A DNA stretch of 64,000 nucleotides from Prevotella sp. (GTDB lineage: Bacteria > Bacteroidota > Bacteroidia > Bacteroidales > Bacteroidaceae). Both the position numbers and the translations under genes were made by a program. The notes below the pieces were generated by a model. It did no database searches and was not told the DNA's origin. It saw nothing but the letters and a program-made list of their open reading frames with translations. Below, in pieces: positions 42,432 through 52,738 of the stretch. The stretch covers positions 62,001-126,000 of the forward strand of contig JAEEXI010000005.1 of the NCBI GenBank assembly GCA_016291495.1, written 5' to 3'. Each line of letters begins with the position of its first letter. Position 1 is the stretch's first letter.

Positions 42432-43226
42432 TTACAGCAAGTTATCCTTCTCGATATCCTTGAAGTACTTGTAGGTAGCCACCTTCAACTCATCCGTAGC
42501 GGGCTCGTCGGCGACGATGATGCCGTGCTGGTGCATCTGGAGGGCAGAGATGGTCCACTCATGGGTGACAGCACCCTCGATGGCAGCCTTCAAGGCACGT
42601 GCCTTGTGGTGACCGTTGACGAGGATCATCACTTCCTTGGCATCCATGACAGTACCTACACCAACGGTGAGGGCGAGTTTGGGAACCTTGTTGACGTCAT
42701 TGTCGAAGAAACGGCTGTTGGCGATGATGGTGTCAGTAGTCAGTGTCTTCACACGAGTACGGCTGGTCAGTGAGCTGTAAGGCTCGTTGAAGGCGATGTG
42801 TCCGTCAGGGCCGATACCACCAATAAACAGGTCGATGCCACCAGCCTCCTGAATCATCTCCTCGTAGTGGGCACACTCGGCAGCGAGGTTCTTGGCATTA
42901 CCATTGAGGATATGGATGTTCTCTTTCGGGCAGTCGATGTGGTCGAACAGGTTGCGGGCCATGAAAGAGTGGTAGCTCTCAGGATGGTCCTCAGGAAGGT
43001 TGACATACTCGTCCATGTTGAAGGTCAGGACGTTCTTAAAAGATACGCGTCCTTCCTTGTTGGCTTTCACCAGACAGGCATACATTCCCTCAGGTGAAGA
43101 ACCTGTAGGCAGACCTAAAACGAAGGGTTTCTCCTTGGTGGGCTGGAAGGCATTGATGCGCTCAATGACGTGCTCTGCAGCCCATTGTGACATTTTCTGA
43201 TAGTCAGATTCAATAATTACTCTCAT
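42432..43226 (-). CDS. nagB: Glucosamine-6-phosphate deaminase
   Basis: 264 aa enzyme converting glucosamine 6-phosphate to fructose 6-phosphate and ammonia in amino-sugar catabolism. Full-length match with [14 protein letters not shown] (phosphate binding), the catalytic Asp in [11 protein letters not shown], and [14 protein letters not shown] containing the Asp/His/Glu relay; NSRFFD and [13 protein letters not shown] also fit. It ends close to the shared terminator with the GH97 gene. A -7 box TATCTTTG (minus strand, 43262-43269) lies 35 nt before the start. Confidence 0.97.
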   Translation of the reverse strand: MRVIIESDYQKMSQWAAEHVIERINAFQPTKEKPFVLGLPTGSSPEGMYACLVKANKEGRVSFKNVLTFNMDEYVNLPEDHPESYHSFMARNLFDHIDCPKENIHILNGNAKNLAAECAHYEEMIQEAGGIDLFIGGIGPDGHIAFNEPYSSLTSRTRVKTLTTDTIIANSRFFDNDVNKVPKLALTVGVGTVMDAKEVMILVNGHHKARALKAAIEGAVTHEWTISALQMHQHGIIVADEPATDELKVATYKYFKDIEKDNLL

Positions 43227-43261
43227 AAGTTAATAAATTAAGTTGTGTCTGTTTACGTCGG

Positions 43262-43269
43262 CAAAGATA
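43262..43269 (-). promoter_or_regulatory. -7 box (TATCTTTG) of nagB
   Basis: The minus strand reads TATCTTTG 35 nt upstream of the nagB start. Confidence 0.6.
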
Positions 43270-43334
43270 ATACAAATTCAAGAAAAATACGTAAAAAGTT
43301 TTCGATTTTTTTCTGCTAATTCGGAATTTTATCG

Positions 43335-43342
43335 TATCTTTG
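43335..43342 (+). promoter_or_regulatory. -7 box (TATCTTTG) of hflX
   Basis: TATCTTTG 21 nt before ATG 43364; it excludes the longer frame that begins inside this box. Confidence 0.65.
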
Positions 43343-43363
43343 TCGCATTATAATATATACAGA

Positions 43364-44668
43364 ATGAAAGAATTCGTGATATCCGAAGTTAAGGCTGAGA
43401 CTGCAGTACTCGTGGGACTGATTACCCAGGGGCAGGATGAGGCGAAAACAAAGGAATATCTCGACGAATTGGAATTCCTTGCAGACACCGCAGGTGCCGT
43501 CACCGTTAAGCGCTTCACACAAAAGGTGCAAGGTCCCAGTCAGGTGACCTATGTGGGGAAGGGAAAACTCGAAGAGATTAAACAATATATCAAACAGCAG
43601 GAAGATGCTTATTACGACTGGCTCGATGCTGGGTCGCCAGAGCCCGAAGAGGGTAGGGAGGCTCCGCAGCCTATCGGTATGGTCATCTTCGATGATGAAC
43701 TTTCTGCCAAGCAGATTCGTAATATCGAAGCAGAGTTGAAGGTGAAGATCCTCGACCGCACCTCCCTTATTCTCGACATCTTTGCTATGCGTGCCCAGAC
43801 AGCCGAGGCAAAGACGCAGGTAGAGTTGGCACAGTATCGTTATATGCTGCCCCGTCTGCAACGCCTGTGGACACACCTTGAACGTCAGGGCGGTGGTTCC
43901 GGAAGCGGTGGAGGTAAAGGCTCCGTGGGCCTTCGTGGCCCTGGTGAGACGCAGTTGGAGATGGACCAGCGTATCATCCGCCAGCGTATCTCACTGTTGA
44001 AGGAGCGGTTGTTGGAAATCGATAAACAGAAGACCACCCAGCGTAAGAATCGTGGCCGACTGATTCGTGTGGCTTTGGTGGGTTATACCAATGTGGGCAA
44101 GAGTACGATGATGAACCTGTTGGCGAAGAGTGATGTGTTTGCGGAGAACAAACTCTTTGCAACTCTCGATACCACAGTGCGTAAAATGGTGATTGACAAC
44201 TTACCGTTCCTATTGGCAGATACCGTTGGATTCATCCGTAAATTGCCCTCCGATCTGGTGGAGTCGTTTAAGTCGACCCTTGACGAGGTACGTGAGGCAG
44301 ATTTGCTGGTACATGTGGTGGATATCTCACATCCTGACTTTGAGGAACAGATTAATGTGGTTGAGAAGACCTTGGCCGACCTCGGCTGTGCAGAAAAACC
44401 CTCGATGCTGGTATTCAACAAGATTGATGCCTATACCTGGACTCCTCAGGATGAGGACGATCTGACTGCTCCGACGAAGGAGAATATCTCTTTGGAAGAC
44501 TTGAAAAAAACCTGGATGGCAAAGATGACTACCGCCCCACTGTTTATTTCCGCCAAGAACAAGGAGAATATTGACGAGTTGCGTGAGGTGCTCTATCAGA
44601 AGGTACGGGAACTCCACGTACAGAAATATCCATATAATGACTTCCTGTATAATGTAGAGGAATCGTAA
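43364..44668 (+). CDS. hflX: Ribosome-associated GTPase HflX
   Basis: 434 aa GTPase that splits stalled or hibernating 70S ribosomes, often after heat stress. N-terminal HflX domain (about 1-205) with YVGKGKLEEI, FDDELSAKQIRNIE and ILDRTSLILDIFAMRAQTAE, the glycine-rich hinge GGGSGSGGGKGSVGLRGPGE, a helical coiled-coil stretch, and the G domain: G1 GYTNVGKST, G3 DTVGFIRKLP, G4 NKID, G5 SAKN. The region after YYDWLDAGSPEPEEGREAP is a longer, acidic insert than in E. coli. 47 nt upstream of the DUF4954 gene. Confidence 0.96.
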   Translation: MKEFVISEVKAETAVLVGLITQGQDEAKTKEYLDELEFLADTAGAVTVKRFTQKVQGPSQVTYVGKGKLEEIKQYIKQQEDAYYDWLDAGSPEPEEGREAPQPIGMVIFDDELSAKQIRNIEAELKVKILDRTSLILDIFAMRAQTAEAKTQVELAQYRYMLPRLQRLWTHLERQGGGSGSGGGKGSVGLRGPGETQLEMDQRIIRQRISLLKERLLEIDKQKTTQRKNRGRLIRVALVGYTNVGKSTMMNLLAKSDVFAENKLFATLDTTVRKMVIDNLPFLLADTVGFIRKLPSDLVESFKSTLDEVREADLLVHVVDISHPDFEEQINVVEKTLADLGCAEKPSMLVFNKIDAYTWTPQDEDDLTAPTKENISLEDLKKTWMAKMTTAPLFISAKNKENIDELREVLYQKVRELHVQKYPYNDFLYNVEES

Positions 44669-44715
44669 TAACGTTAAAATGCAATGACGAAAATATAATT
44701 GAACCATTTATACTT

Positions 44716-46569
44716 ATGAGAGATTACAGATTATTGACACAAGAGGAAATAGAGGTGCTTGAGCGTAACAGTTGTTGGGCTGAGGACTGGAATCGTGTGA
44801 TGGTGGCAGAGACTTTCAAACCTTATGGTTTCCACCGAGTGTTGTTCTATGGCGATATCCGTCTGGGGTCGTTCGACAAGCAGGTGGAGGTAACCAAGGG
44901 CTTTACCAAACATGCAGGTATCAATGATGCCACGTTGCGTAACGTGACAGTGGGTAATGACTGTCTGATAGAGAAAATCGGTAACTTCATCAACAACTAC
45001 ACGATAGGCGACGATTGTTATATTTCCAATATCTGTACACTGGAAACCACAGAGGGTGCCACCTATGGCGAGGGACATCTGGTGTCCGTGCTGAATGAGA
45101 TGGGCGATGGTAACGTAATACTTTTCCACGACTTGAATTCACAATTGGCTTCCTTCATGGTAAAGCATTTTCAGGACAAGGTTCTGAAAGACAATATCAC
45201 CAGACTAATCAATGAGGAAATCCGTTTCACGCTTCCTGAGCGTGGTACTATCGGTAATGGTGTGAAGATTATTAATACAAAAGAAATCACGAATACGGTG
45301 GTGAAGGACGACTGTGAGATTAATGGTGCGGCACGCCTCTCCGACTGTACCATCATGTCGTCGAAAGATGCCTCTGTGTATATCGGTACGGGTGTCATCT
45401 GTGAGAACTCGATTATCTCGAATGGTTGTTCGATTACCAATTCCGTGAAGATGCAGGACTGTTTCGTGGGAGAGGCTTGTCAGATTACCAATGGCTTCAC
45501 GGCAGAGGCGAGTGTTTTCTTTGCTAATTCCTTTATGGCCAATGGTGAGGCTTGCGCCGCTTTCTGTGGACCGTTCTCTGCCTCACACCATAAGTCGAGT
45601 TTGTTGATTGGTGGTGAGTTCTCGTTCTATAATGCAGGCTCCAATACCAATTTCTCCAATCATGCCTATAAGATGGGTCCCTTACATTATGGAACATTGG
45701 AGCGTGGTACAAAGACAGCCTCTGGTGCCTATGTACTGATGCCTGCTAAGATTGGTGCATTCTCCGTCTGTTTCGGTAAGCTGATGAACCATCCTGACAT
45801 GCGCTGTCTGCCTTTTGCCTACCTGTTGGCATACGGTGAGACCATGTATATCGTGCCAGGTCGTAACATCACTACTGTCGGTCTGTACCGCGATATCAAG
45901 AAGTGGCCGAAGCGCGACAAGCGTCCAGCCTCTTGTCGTAAGAGTGTCATCAACTTCGACTGGCTCTCGCCGTTTACCGTTGGTGAAATCGTGCAGGGTA
46001 AGAAGATCCTGGAGAACCTGCGTCAGGCTGGTGGCAAAAATGTGTCGAGCTACAACTTTCAGGAATATATCATCAATGCCTCGTCTCTGAAGAAAGGTAT
46101 CAAGTATTATGATATCGCCCTGCGCATCTATATGGGTGCCGTACTGAAGCGTGCCGTCAAGGGCGGTTTCTTGGGCAAACCCGATAGTACCGTTGGCGAG
46201 GGGGATTGGATTGACCTGAGTGGATTGCTGTTGCCCGCCAGTGAGGAACAGCGCCTGATTGATGACATCAAGAGCGGCTCGGTGGAGAGCATTCATGATG
46301 TCCTGCAGCGTTTCTACGATATTGACGAGAACTATCGTAAATACCAGTGGGCGTGGACTTACAAACTCATTCTCGACTATTATGGTGTCGACGAACTGAC
46401 GGAGCCGACGATGCAGCGTATCCGTGAGGATTACATCAAGGCCCGTCGTGCGTGGATTGCTGAAATCCGCAAGGACGCCCAGAAAGAGTTTGATATGGGC
46501 GATGTTGAACAGGAGGTATATGACGATTTCATCTCGAAGCTCGACCACGAAATTGACTACGAAGACTGA
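44716..46569 (+). CDS. DUF4954 left-handed beta-helix protein
   Basis: 617 aa, cytoplasmic (no signal). Residues about 60-330 contain hexapeptide-like turns of a left-handed beta-helix (VGNDCLIEKIGNFINNYTIGDDCYISN, VVKDDCEINGAARLSDCTI, IGTGVICENSIISNGCSI), as in sugar-nucleotide acyl- or nucleotidyl-transferases. The rest (about 400-617) is helical. The family is widespread in Bacteroidota and some spirochaetes; function is unknown to me, nucleotide-sugar metabolism being a guess from the fold. Many Cys (about 20) are notable for a cytoplasmic protein. Follows hflX and precedes an M16 peptidase by 26 nt. Confidence 0.85.
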   Translation: MRDYRLLTQEEIEVLERNSCWAEDWNRVMVAETFKPYGFHRVLFYGDIRLGSFDKQVEVTKGFTKHAGINDATLRNVTVGNDCLIEKIGNFINNYTIGDDCYISNICTLETTEGATYGEGHLVSVLNEMGDGNVILFHDLNSQLASFMVKHFQDKVLKDNITRLINEEIRFTLPERGTIGNGVKIINTKEITNTVVKDDCEINGAARLSDCTIMSSKDASVYIGTGVICENSIISNGCSITNSVKMQDCFVGEACQITNGFTAEASVFFANSFMANGEACAAFCGPFSASHHKSSLLIGGEFSFYNAGSNTNFSNHAYKMGPLHYGTLERGTKTASGAYVLMPAKIGAFSVCFGKLMNHPDMRCLPFAYLLAYGETMYIVPGRNITTVGLYRDIKKWPKRDKRPASCRKSVINFDWLSPFTVGEIVQGKKILENLRQAGGKNVSSYNFQEYIINASSLKKGIKYYDIALRIYMGAVLKRAVKGGFLGKPDSTVGEGDWIDLSGLLLPASEEQRLIDDIKSGSVESIHDVLQRFYDIDENYRKYQWAWTYKLILDYYGVDELTEPTMQRIREDYIKARRAWIAEIRKDAQKEFDMGDVEQEVYDDFISKLDHEIDYED

Positions 46570-46595
46570 TTTTTAACAACGAATTATACGAATCT

Positions 46596-49499
46596 ATGAA
46601 ACTCAAACTCATTCTGATAGGATGCCTCATTGCGCTCGGGATGAACGCACAGGCTAAGGATTACAAGTACGAGACGGTAGATGGGGATTTGATGAAGACT
46701 CGCATCTACACCCTCGACAATGGACTGAAGGTGTATCTCTCCGTGAATCCGGAGAAGCCCCGTATTCAGACGTATATTGCCGTGCGGACGGGAAGTAAGA
46801 ACGACCCTGCGGAGACCACAGGACTGGCTCACTATTTGGAGCACTTGATGTTCAAGGGTTCGAAACAGTTCGGTACGAGTAATGCTACTGCTGAGGCTCC
46901 TTTGTTGGACGAGATAGAGCAACGCTATGAGATTTATCGTAAATTGACAGACCCTGCACAGCGCAAGCAGGCCTATCATGAGATAGACAGCGTGAGCCAG
47001 TTGGCTGCTCAGTATTTCATTCCTAATGAGTATGACAAACTGATGGCCGCCATTGGTGCACAGGGGACGAATGCGTTTACAAACAATGATGTGACCTGCT
47101 ATACCGAGGATATCCCTTCCAACGAAATAGAGAACTGGGCGAAAATCCAGTCCGACCGTTTCCAGAACATGGTGATTCGTGGTTTCCATACCGAGTTGGA
47201 GGCTGTTTATGAGGAGTATAACATTTATCTGACAGACGACGGCGACAAGGTTTGGAGTGCATTGGGCAAGCTGCTGACCCCCACCCATCCTTATGGTACC
47301 CAGACCACCATTGGTACACAGGAACACCTGAAGAACCCCTCCATCACGAACATCAAGAACTATTTCAAGAAATGGTACGTACCCAATAACGTCGCTGTCT
47401 GTATGGCTGGCGACTTCGATATGGATAAGACCATCGCTATCATCGACCAGTATTTCGGACAGTGGAAACCTGGTGACGATGTTCGTCAGCCCGTATTCCC
47501 CGTTCAGAAGCCGTTGACGGCACCGAAGGATACTTCTGTGATAGGTCAACAGGCCGAGGAAGTTATCGTTGGATGGCTGGCCAAGAAGGCTTCCGATGCG
47601 CAGTGCGACACGTTGAACGTCATCAGTTCGATGTTGACGAACGGCAAGGCTGGACTTATCGATATCAACTTGAACCAGCAGATGAAGATTCAGGGTGCTC
47701 AGGCCTATCTGCAGGACCTGCAAGACTATTCCACCTTCCTGCTCTTTGGTATGCCTAAGCCGGAACAGTCGTTGGAAGAGGTACGTGCACTGATGTTGGG
47801 AGAGGTGGAGAACCTGAAGAAGGGTAATTTCTCCGATGATCTGTTGTCGAGTATCGTCAACAATATGGAACTACAGCGTCAGCGTTCCCTTGACAACAAC
47901 CTGTGGCGTGTGCGTCAGATGATGGGCTCGTTTATCGATGGTACCACCTGGGAGCAGCAGACTCATCGCATGGACCGTATCTCTAAGATGACCAAGACAC
48001 AGATTGTGGACTTTGCCAACCGCTTTTTCACCGACGGCTATGCTACTGTCTTTAAGAAACAAGGTACAGACTCCTTGCAGAAGAAGATCGACAAGCCTGC
48101 TATCACCCCGATTCCAGCAAACCGTGACATGAAGAGTCAGTTTGTGGAAGACATCCAGAATGCGAAGGTGGAACCTATCCAGCCTCGCTTTGTGGACTAT
48201 ACAAAAGACCTGACAGTGACGGAGACCAAGCAGAAGCTGTCGCTTCTTTACAAGCAGAATACGCAGAACGATCTTTTCACCCTGGTGTTCCGCTATGAGT
48301 TCGGAAAACAGGACGACAACCGCTACGACATTGCTGCCGACTACCTTGATTATGTGGGAACCGACAAGTTTACGGCTGCACAGGTGAAGCAGGAATTCTA
48401 CAAGATGGCATGTAGCTATTCCATTAATGTCAATGCCGACAACATGAACATCACCCTCACAGGTCTGCAGTCGCAGATGCCAAAGGCGCTGGAGTTGCTG
48501 GAAGAGCTACTGGCTCATGCTAAGGCCGACAAGGAATCGTACGACCAGTATGTCGGTTTGGTACTGAAGAGTCGTGACGATGCCAAGAAAGATCAACGCA
48601 CCAATTTCAGCTATCTGACCAGCTATGCCATCTATGGCCCTCACAATAATCTGCGGGATGTGATGAGCGCAGAACAGCTCCGTCAGACAGATCCCCAGCA
48701 ACTGCTCTCGCTGCTTGCCAACCTGAAGAACATGAAGCATACTGTGCTCTATTACGGTAAACTGACTCCCGACGAGCTCTCAAAGGTGTTGGCTACTACC
48801 CATCAGACCGCTAAGAAGTTGGCAGATGTGCCACACGGAAAACCCTATGTGCACCAGCAGGCTACCTCGAATGAAGTGCTGATAGCACCTTATGATGCCA
48901 AGAACATTTATATGCAGATGTATCATAACGAGGGTCGTGACTGGAATCCCAACCAGGAGGCTGTCGTAGACCTCTTCAATGAGTACTACGGAGGTGGCAT
49001 GAACGGTATCGTCTTCCAGGAGTTGCGTGAGGCACGTGGTCTCGCCTATAGTGCATCTGCTTATTACTTCACACCGTCTAAGAAGGGTGATAAGGAGTTC
49101 TATCGGACCAATATCATTACCCAGAACGACAAGATGATGGATGCCGTTAACCAATTCCATGTGATTCTGAACGAGATGCCTGCCAGTGAGAATGCCTTCC
49201 AAATTGCGAAGGATGCTCTCACGAAACAGCTCGCCAGTCAGCGTGTCACGAAATTTGGTGTCATCAGCGACTACCTCGTTGCTAAGCGCAGGGGTATCGA
49301 CTATGACATCAGTGAGAAAATATACAATGCCCTGCCAGGTTTGCAGTTGCAGGATATCGTCGGTTTCGAGAAGTCGAATATGGCAAACAAAGCCTACCGT
49401 TACATCATCCTCGGTGATGAGAAGGAACTCGACATGAAGGCCTTGGAGAAACTTGGTCCTATCAAGAGACTGACTACGGAAGAGATTTTTGGATATTAA
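46596..49499 (+). CDS. M16-family zinc peptidase (two-lobe, pitrilysin-like)
   Basis: 967 aa exported peptidase. Signal peptide of about 20 residues ending NAQA. The first lobe has the inverted zinc motif HYLEH at residues 79-83 (in TGLAHYLEHLMFKGS) and the third ligand Glu in ELEAVYEEYNIYL; the second lobe (about 500-967) has the inactive homologous domain with YYGGGMNGIVFQELREARGLAYSASA. Single-chain lengths near 950 are usual for Bacteroidota M16 proteins. Degrades oligopeptides in the periplasm. Lies 26 nt upstream of the fumarase gene. Confidence 0.95.
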   Translation: MKLKLILIGCLIALGMNAQAKDYKYETVDGDLMKTRIYTLDNGLKVYLSVNPEKPRIQTYIAVRTGSKNDPAETTGLAHYLEHLMFKGSKQFGTSNATAEAPLLDEIEQRYEIYRKLTDPAQRKQAYHEIDSVSQLAAQYFIPNEYDKLMAAIGAQGTNAFTNNDVTCYTEDIPSNEIENWAKIQSDRFQNMVIRGFHTELEAVYEEYNIYLTDDGDKVWSALGKLLTPTHPYGTQTTIGTQEHLKNPSITNIKNYFKKWYVPNNVAVCMAGDFDMDKTIAIIDQYFGQWKPGDDVRQPVFPVQKPLTAPKDTSVIGQQAEEVIVGWLAKKASDAQCDTLNVISSMLTNGKAGLIDINLNQQMKIQGAQAYLQDLQDYSTFLLFGMPKPEQSLEEVRALMLGEVENLKKGNFSDDLLSSIVNNMELQRQRSLDNNLWRVRQMMGSFIDGTTWEQQTHRMDRISKMTKTQIVDFANRFFTDGYATVFKKQGTDSLQKKIDKPAITPIPANRDMKSQFVEDIQNAKVEPIQPRFVDYTKDLTVTETKQKLSLLYKQNTQNDLFTLVFRYEFGKQDDNRYDIAADYLDYVGTDKFTAAQVKQEFYKMACSYSINVNADNMNITLTGLQSQMPKALELLEELLAHAKADKESYDQYVGLVLKSRDDAKKDQRTNFSYLTSYAIYGPHNNLRDVMSAEQLRQTDPQQLLSLLANLKNMKHTVLYYGKLTPDELSKVLATTHQTAKKLADVPHGKPYVHQQATSNEVLIAPYDAKNIYMQMYHNEGRDWNPNQEAVVDLFNEYYGGGMNGIVFQELREARGLAYSASAYYFTPSKKGDKEFYRTNIITQNDKMMDAVNQFHVILNEMPASENAFQIAKDALTKQLASQRVTKFGVISDYLVAKRRGIDYDISEKIYNALPGLQLQDIVGFEKSNMANKAYRYIILGDEKELDMKALEKLGPIKRLTTEEIFGY

Positions 49500-49525
49500 T
49501 AACTAACTAAATAAATACGAAGAAT

Positions 49526-51175
49526 ATGGCACAACCAGTTGATTTCAAGTATGCCCCGATGTTTCAGGTGGGCGAGGACAAGACAGAGTATCGTCTGTTG
49601 TCGAAAGAAGGTGTGAGCACCGCCGAGTTTGAAGGAAAGCAGATTGTGAAGGTCTCCAAGGAGGCCCTGACGCTCTTGGCTCAGCAGGCTTTCCACGATG
49701 TGGAGTTCATGCTGCGCCGTGAGCATAACGAGCAAGTGGCTCAGATACTGAAAGACCCTGAGGCTTCGGAGAATGATAAGTATGTTGCCCTGCAGTTCCT
49801 GCGTAATGCGGAGGTCGCTGCCAAGGGAATCCTGCCTTTCTGTCAGGATACGGGTACGGCGATTATTCATGGCGAGAAGGGACAGCAGGTATGGACGGGC
49901 TTTGAGGATGAGGAAGCACTCTCACGTGGTGTCTATAACACCTTTACCCAGGACAATCTGCGCTACTCACAGAATGCACCATTGAATATGTACGACGAGG
50001 TGAATACCCGTTGCAACCTGCCTGCCCAGATTGATATCGAGGCCACAGAGGGCGCAGAATATAAGTTCGTGATGGTGGCCAAGGGTGGTGGTTCTGCCAA
50101 CAAGACCTATTTCTATCCGATGACGAAGGCTACCATCCAGAACGAGGGAACACTCCTGCCATTCCTTGTGGAGAAGATGAAGTCGCTGGGTACAGCTGCT
50201 TGTCCTCCTTATCACATTGCTTTCGTGATTGGTGGCACCTCTGCAGAAAAGAACCTCCTCACCGTGAAGCTCGCCAGCATCAAGTTCTACGACGGCCTGC
50301 CCACGACAGGTGATGAGACAGGTCGTGCTTTCCGTGACATCGACCTGGAAAACAAACTTCTGGAGGAAGCTCATAAGATTGGTCTGGGTGCCCAGTTCGG
50401 TGGTAAGGCATTGGCTCATGACATTCGTGTCATCCGTCTGCCGCGTCATGGTGCCAGCTGTCCTATCGGTATGGGTGTCTCTTGCTCAGCAGATAGAAAT
50501 ATCAAGGCGAAGATCAATGCCGACGGTATCTGGTTGGAGAAGATGGACAGCAATCCTACAGAGCTGATTCCTGAGGAGCTGCGTCGTCCTGGTGAGGGCG
50601 GCAAGGGTATTGAGATCGACCTGAACGAGGGTATCGATGCCGTCCGCAAAGAACTCAGCAAGTATCCTGTTTCTACCCGTGTCAACCTGAAGGGCACTAT
50701 CATTGTGGCCCGTGACATCGCTCATGCCAAGTTGAAGGCCCGTCTGGATGCCGGTGAGGGTATGCCCGACTACTTCAAGAAATATCCTGTGCTTTATGCT
50801 GGTCCTGCCAAGACGCCGGAGGGTTATCCCTGTGGCTCGATGGGTCCCACCACAGCCAACCGTATGGATCCCTATGTGGATGAGTTCCAGGACAACGGTG
50901 CTTCTTTGGTGATGATAGCCAAGGGCAATCGCTCAGACGTTGTCACCGAGGCTTGTAAGAAGCACGGCGGCTTCTATCTGGGAACCATCGGTGGTGTGGC
51001 AGCCGTCCTCTCTCAGAGTTCTATCAAGAGCATTGAGTGTGTGGAATATCCCGAACTCGGTATGGAGGCCATCTGGAAGATTGAGGTCGAGGACTTCCCC
51101 GCCTTTATCCTTGTGGACGACAAGGGCAACGACTTCTTCAAGCAGTTGAAGCCTTGGTGCCCGAATGCAAAATAA
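49526..51175 (+). CDS. Fumarate hydratase class I (4Fe-4S)
   Basis: 549 aa oxygen-sensitive fumarase converting fumarate and malate. Both conserved halves are present: the N-terminal alpha region with [16 protein letters not shown] (cluster Cys) and [56 protein letters not shown] (second cluster Cys), and the C-terminal beta region with [28 protein letters not shown] and [13 protein letters not shown]. In Prevotella-like organisms it serves the reductive branch to succinate. It follows the M16 gene by 26 nt and precedes an M6 gene by 6 nt. Confidence 0.96.
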   Translation: MAQPVDFKYAPMFQVGEDKTEYRLLSKEGVSTAEFEGKQIVKVSKEALTLLAQQAFHDVEFMLRREHNEQVAQILKDPEASENDKYVALQFLRNAEVAAKGILPFCQDTGTAIIHGEKGQQVWTGFEDEEALSRGVYNTFTQDNLRYSQNAPLNMYDEVNTRCNLPAQIDIEATEGAEYKFVMVAKGGGSANKTYFYPMTKATIQNEGTLLPFLVEKMKSLGTAACPPYHIAFVIGGTSAEKNLLTVKLASIKFYDGLPTTGDETGRAFRDIDLENKLLEEAHKIGLGAQFGGKALAHDIRVIRLPRHGASCPIGMGVSCSADRNIKAKINADGIWLEKMDSNPTELIPEELRRPGEGGKGIEIDLNEGIDAVRKELSKYPVSTRVNLKGTIIVARDIAHAKLKARLDAGEGMPDYFKKYPVLYAGPAKTPEGYPCGSMGPTTANRMDPYVDEFQDNGASLVMIAKGNRSDVVTEACKKHGGFYLGTIGGVAAVLSQSSIKSIECVEYPELGMEAIWKIEVEDFPAFILVDDKGNDFFKQLKPWCPNAK

Positions 51176-51181
51176 TCTTTT

Positions 51182-52738
51182 ATGAAAAGATACCTCTTTT
51201 ATGGAATGCTAATACTGCTCCTTCCCCTGCGCGCTTTGGCGCAGGGTGAGGAGTTGGGCGTCATCAAAGGCGACTGTACCCCTTGGCTTTTCGATGGTCC
51301 GGAAAATACCCATCGTGCCCTCCGTCGGTTGGCAACGCCAAATAAGTCGTGGGACAAGGACAAGGTATATCATCAACTGGTCATCCTGTTTTCTTTTTCA
51401 GATACGGAGTTCCTGGAAGGACATACAAAAGCGTATTATGAGAAGATTCTCAACCAAGCAGGCTATAACGAGGGGAATGGCCCAGGCTGTATGGCGGACT
51501 ATTACCGTGCGCAGTCGAACGGGCTTTTCAATCTCCAGTTTGAAGTCTATGGTCCCTATAAGGTGAGTAGTAAGGCGTGTCCTTATGACAGTCCTAACGA
51601 GAAAACCCGATATTACGGAAGGGATGCTATGGAAGAGGCTACCCAACTTTTTCTGGCTGAACATCCGGAAATCGATTTCTCCCAGTACGACTGGAACGGT
51701 AACGGTTCTGTAAATCAGGTCATCTTTATCAATGCTGGAATGTCAGGAAATATCAGCAGTGCGGCTTCTTATGGACATATCTGGCCCAACACCTCTTCGT
51801 TCTCTACAATTACGGCTCCTGACGGTAAAAAAATCAGCAGCTATACCGTCAGTGCAGAGTATTTTTCCACGACCAGACCGTGTGGAATCGGCACGATCTG
51901 TCATGAGTTTACGCACAGTCTGGGATTGCCCGATATTTACTCAACGACGACAGGCGACCCAGTCTGCGATGAGTGGGACTTGATGGATGGTGGCAACTTT
52001 ACTAACTTTGGATGGTGTCCGCCCAACTATACAGCGTTGGAGAAATACTTGTTGGGCTGGGTGGAGTTTACGGAACTGGACGATGCGACTTCCATTGCCG
52101 ACCTGAAACCCGTATCAGAGGGTGGTGAGGTCTATCGCATCAAACACTCCGATTCGGAGTGGCTGTTGTTGGAGAATCGTCAGCAAAATGATTGGGATGC
52201 TGGTGCTCCAGGCAAGGGTCTGGTCATCTATCATGTGAACTATGATGCTTCTGTATGGAAAGGTAACTCTGTGAATAATGATAAGACGAAACGTCGCTTC
52301 CACCTTGTTCATGCTGACAATATGGACTATGACGCATGGGCTGACTATATCTCTGCCAAAGGCTTGAGCAGTTATGCAAACAATCCCAGGATGAACCGTC
52401 GGCATCTTAGTACCTCGCCCTATCCTTATAGCTCAGGGGATGTGGTCAACAATGAGTTGACAGATACGTCGACACCGTCAGCTGTCATGTACTATCCGGA
52501 CGGATCGTTGCTAGGCAAACCTATCACGAATATCCAGATGAGTGGTGGCCTGATTTCCTTTGACTTTATGAAACCTTCGACGGGTATCACGATGCCCGTA
52601 CGACAGTTTATTTCTGGCGAACAGCAGGTGTACGACTTGTCGGGCCGTATGGTGAAGGCACCACAATCGGGGCATGTCTATATCTTCAGGAATGCTGACG
52701 GAACGACTTATAAACAAATACAGCATCATGCGAAGTAA
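51182..52738 (+). CDS. M6-family metalloprotease 1, secreted
   Basis: 518 aa. Signal peptide of about 21 residues ending ALAQ. Catalytic zinc motif H241-E242-F-T-H245 in GTICHEFTHSLGLPDIY, with the Met-turn region DEWDLMDGGNF downstream, as in immune-inhibitor-A-like M6 enzymes. EF-hand-like YDWNGNGSVNQV lies near residue 168. After the catalytic domain a beta-rich region leads to a short C-terminal tail (VYDLSGRMVKAPQSGHVYIF) like the surface-sorting or anchoring tails of Prevotella proteins. The next M6 gene overlaps its last 11 nt. Confidence 0.92.
   Translation: MKRYLFYGMLILLLPLRALAQGEELGVIKGDCTPWLFDGPENTHRALRRLATPNKSWDKDKVYHQLVILFSFSDTEFLEGHTKAYYEKILNQAGYNEGNGPGCMADYYRAQSNGLFNLQFEVYGPYKVSSKACPYDSPNEKTRYYGRDAMEEATQLFLAEHPEIDFSQYDWNGNGSVNQVIFINAGMSGNISSAASYGHIWPNTSSFSTITAPDGKKISSYTVSAEYFSTTRPCGIGTICHEFTHSLGLPDIYSTTTGDPVCDEWDLMDGGNFTNFGWCPPNYTALEKYLLGWVEFTELDDATSIADLKPVSEGGEVYRIKHSDSEWLLLENRQQNDWDAGAPGKGLVIYHVNYDASVWKGNSVNNDKTKRRFHLVHADNMDYDAWADYISAKGLSSYANNPRMNRRHLSTSPYPYSSGDVVNNELTDTSTPSAVMYYPDGSLLGKPITNIQMSGGLISFDFMKPSTGITMPVRQFISGEQQVYDLSGRMVKAPQSGHVYIFRNADGTTYKQIQHHAK

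Noticed and set aside
46584..47723. 379-codon minus-strand frame over the M16 peptidase
   Set aside because: Antisense shadow of a well-supported peptidase gene.
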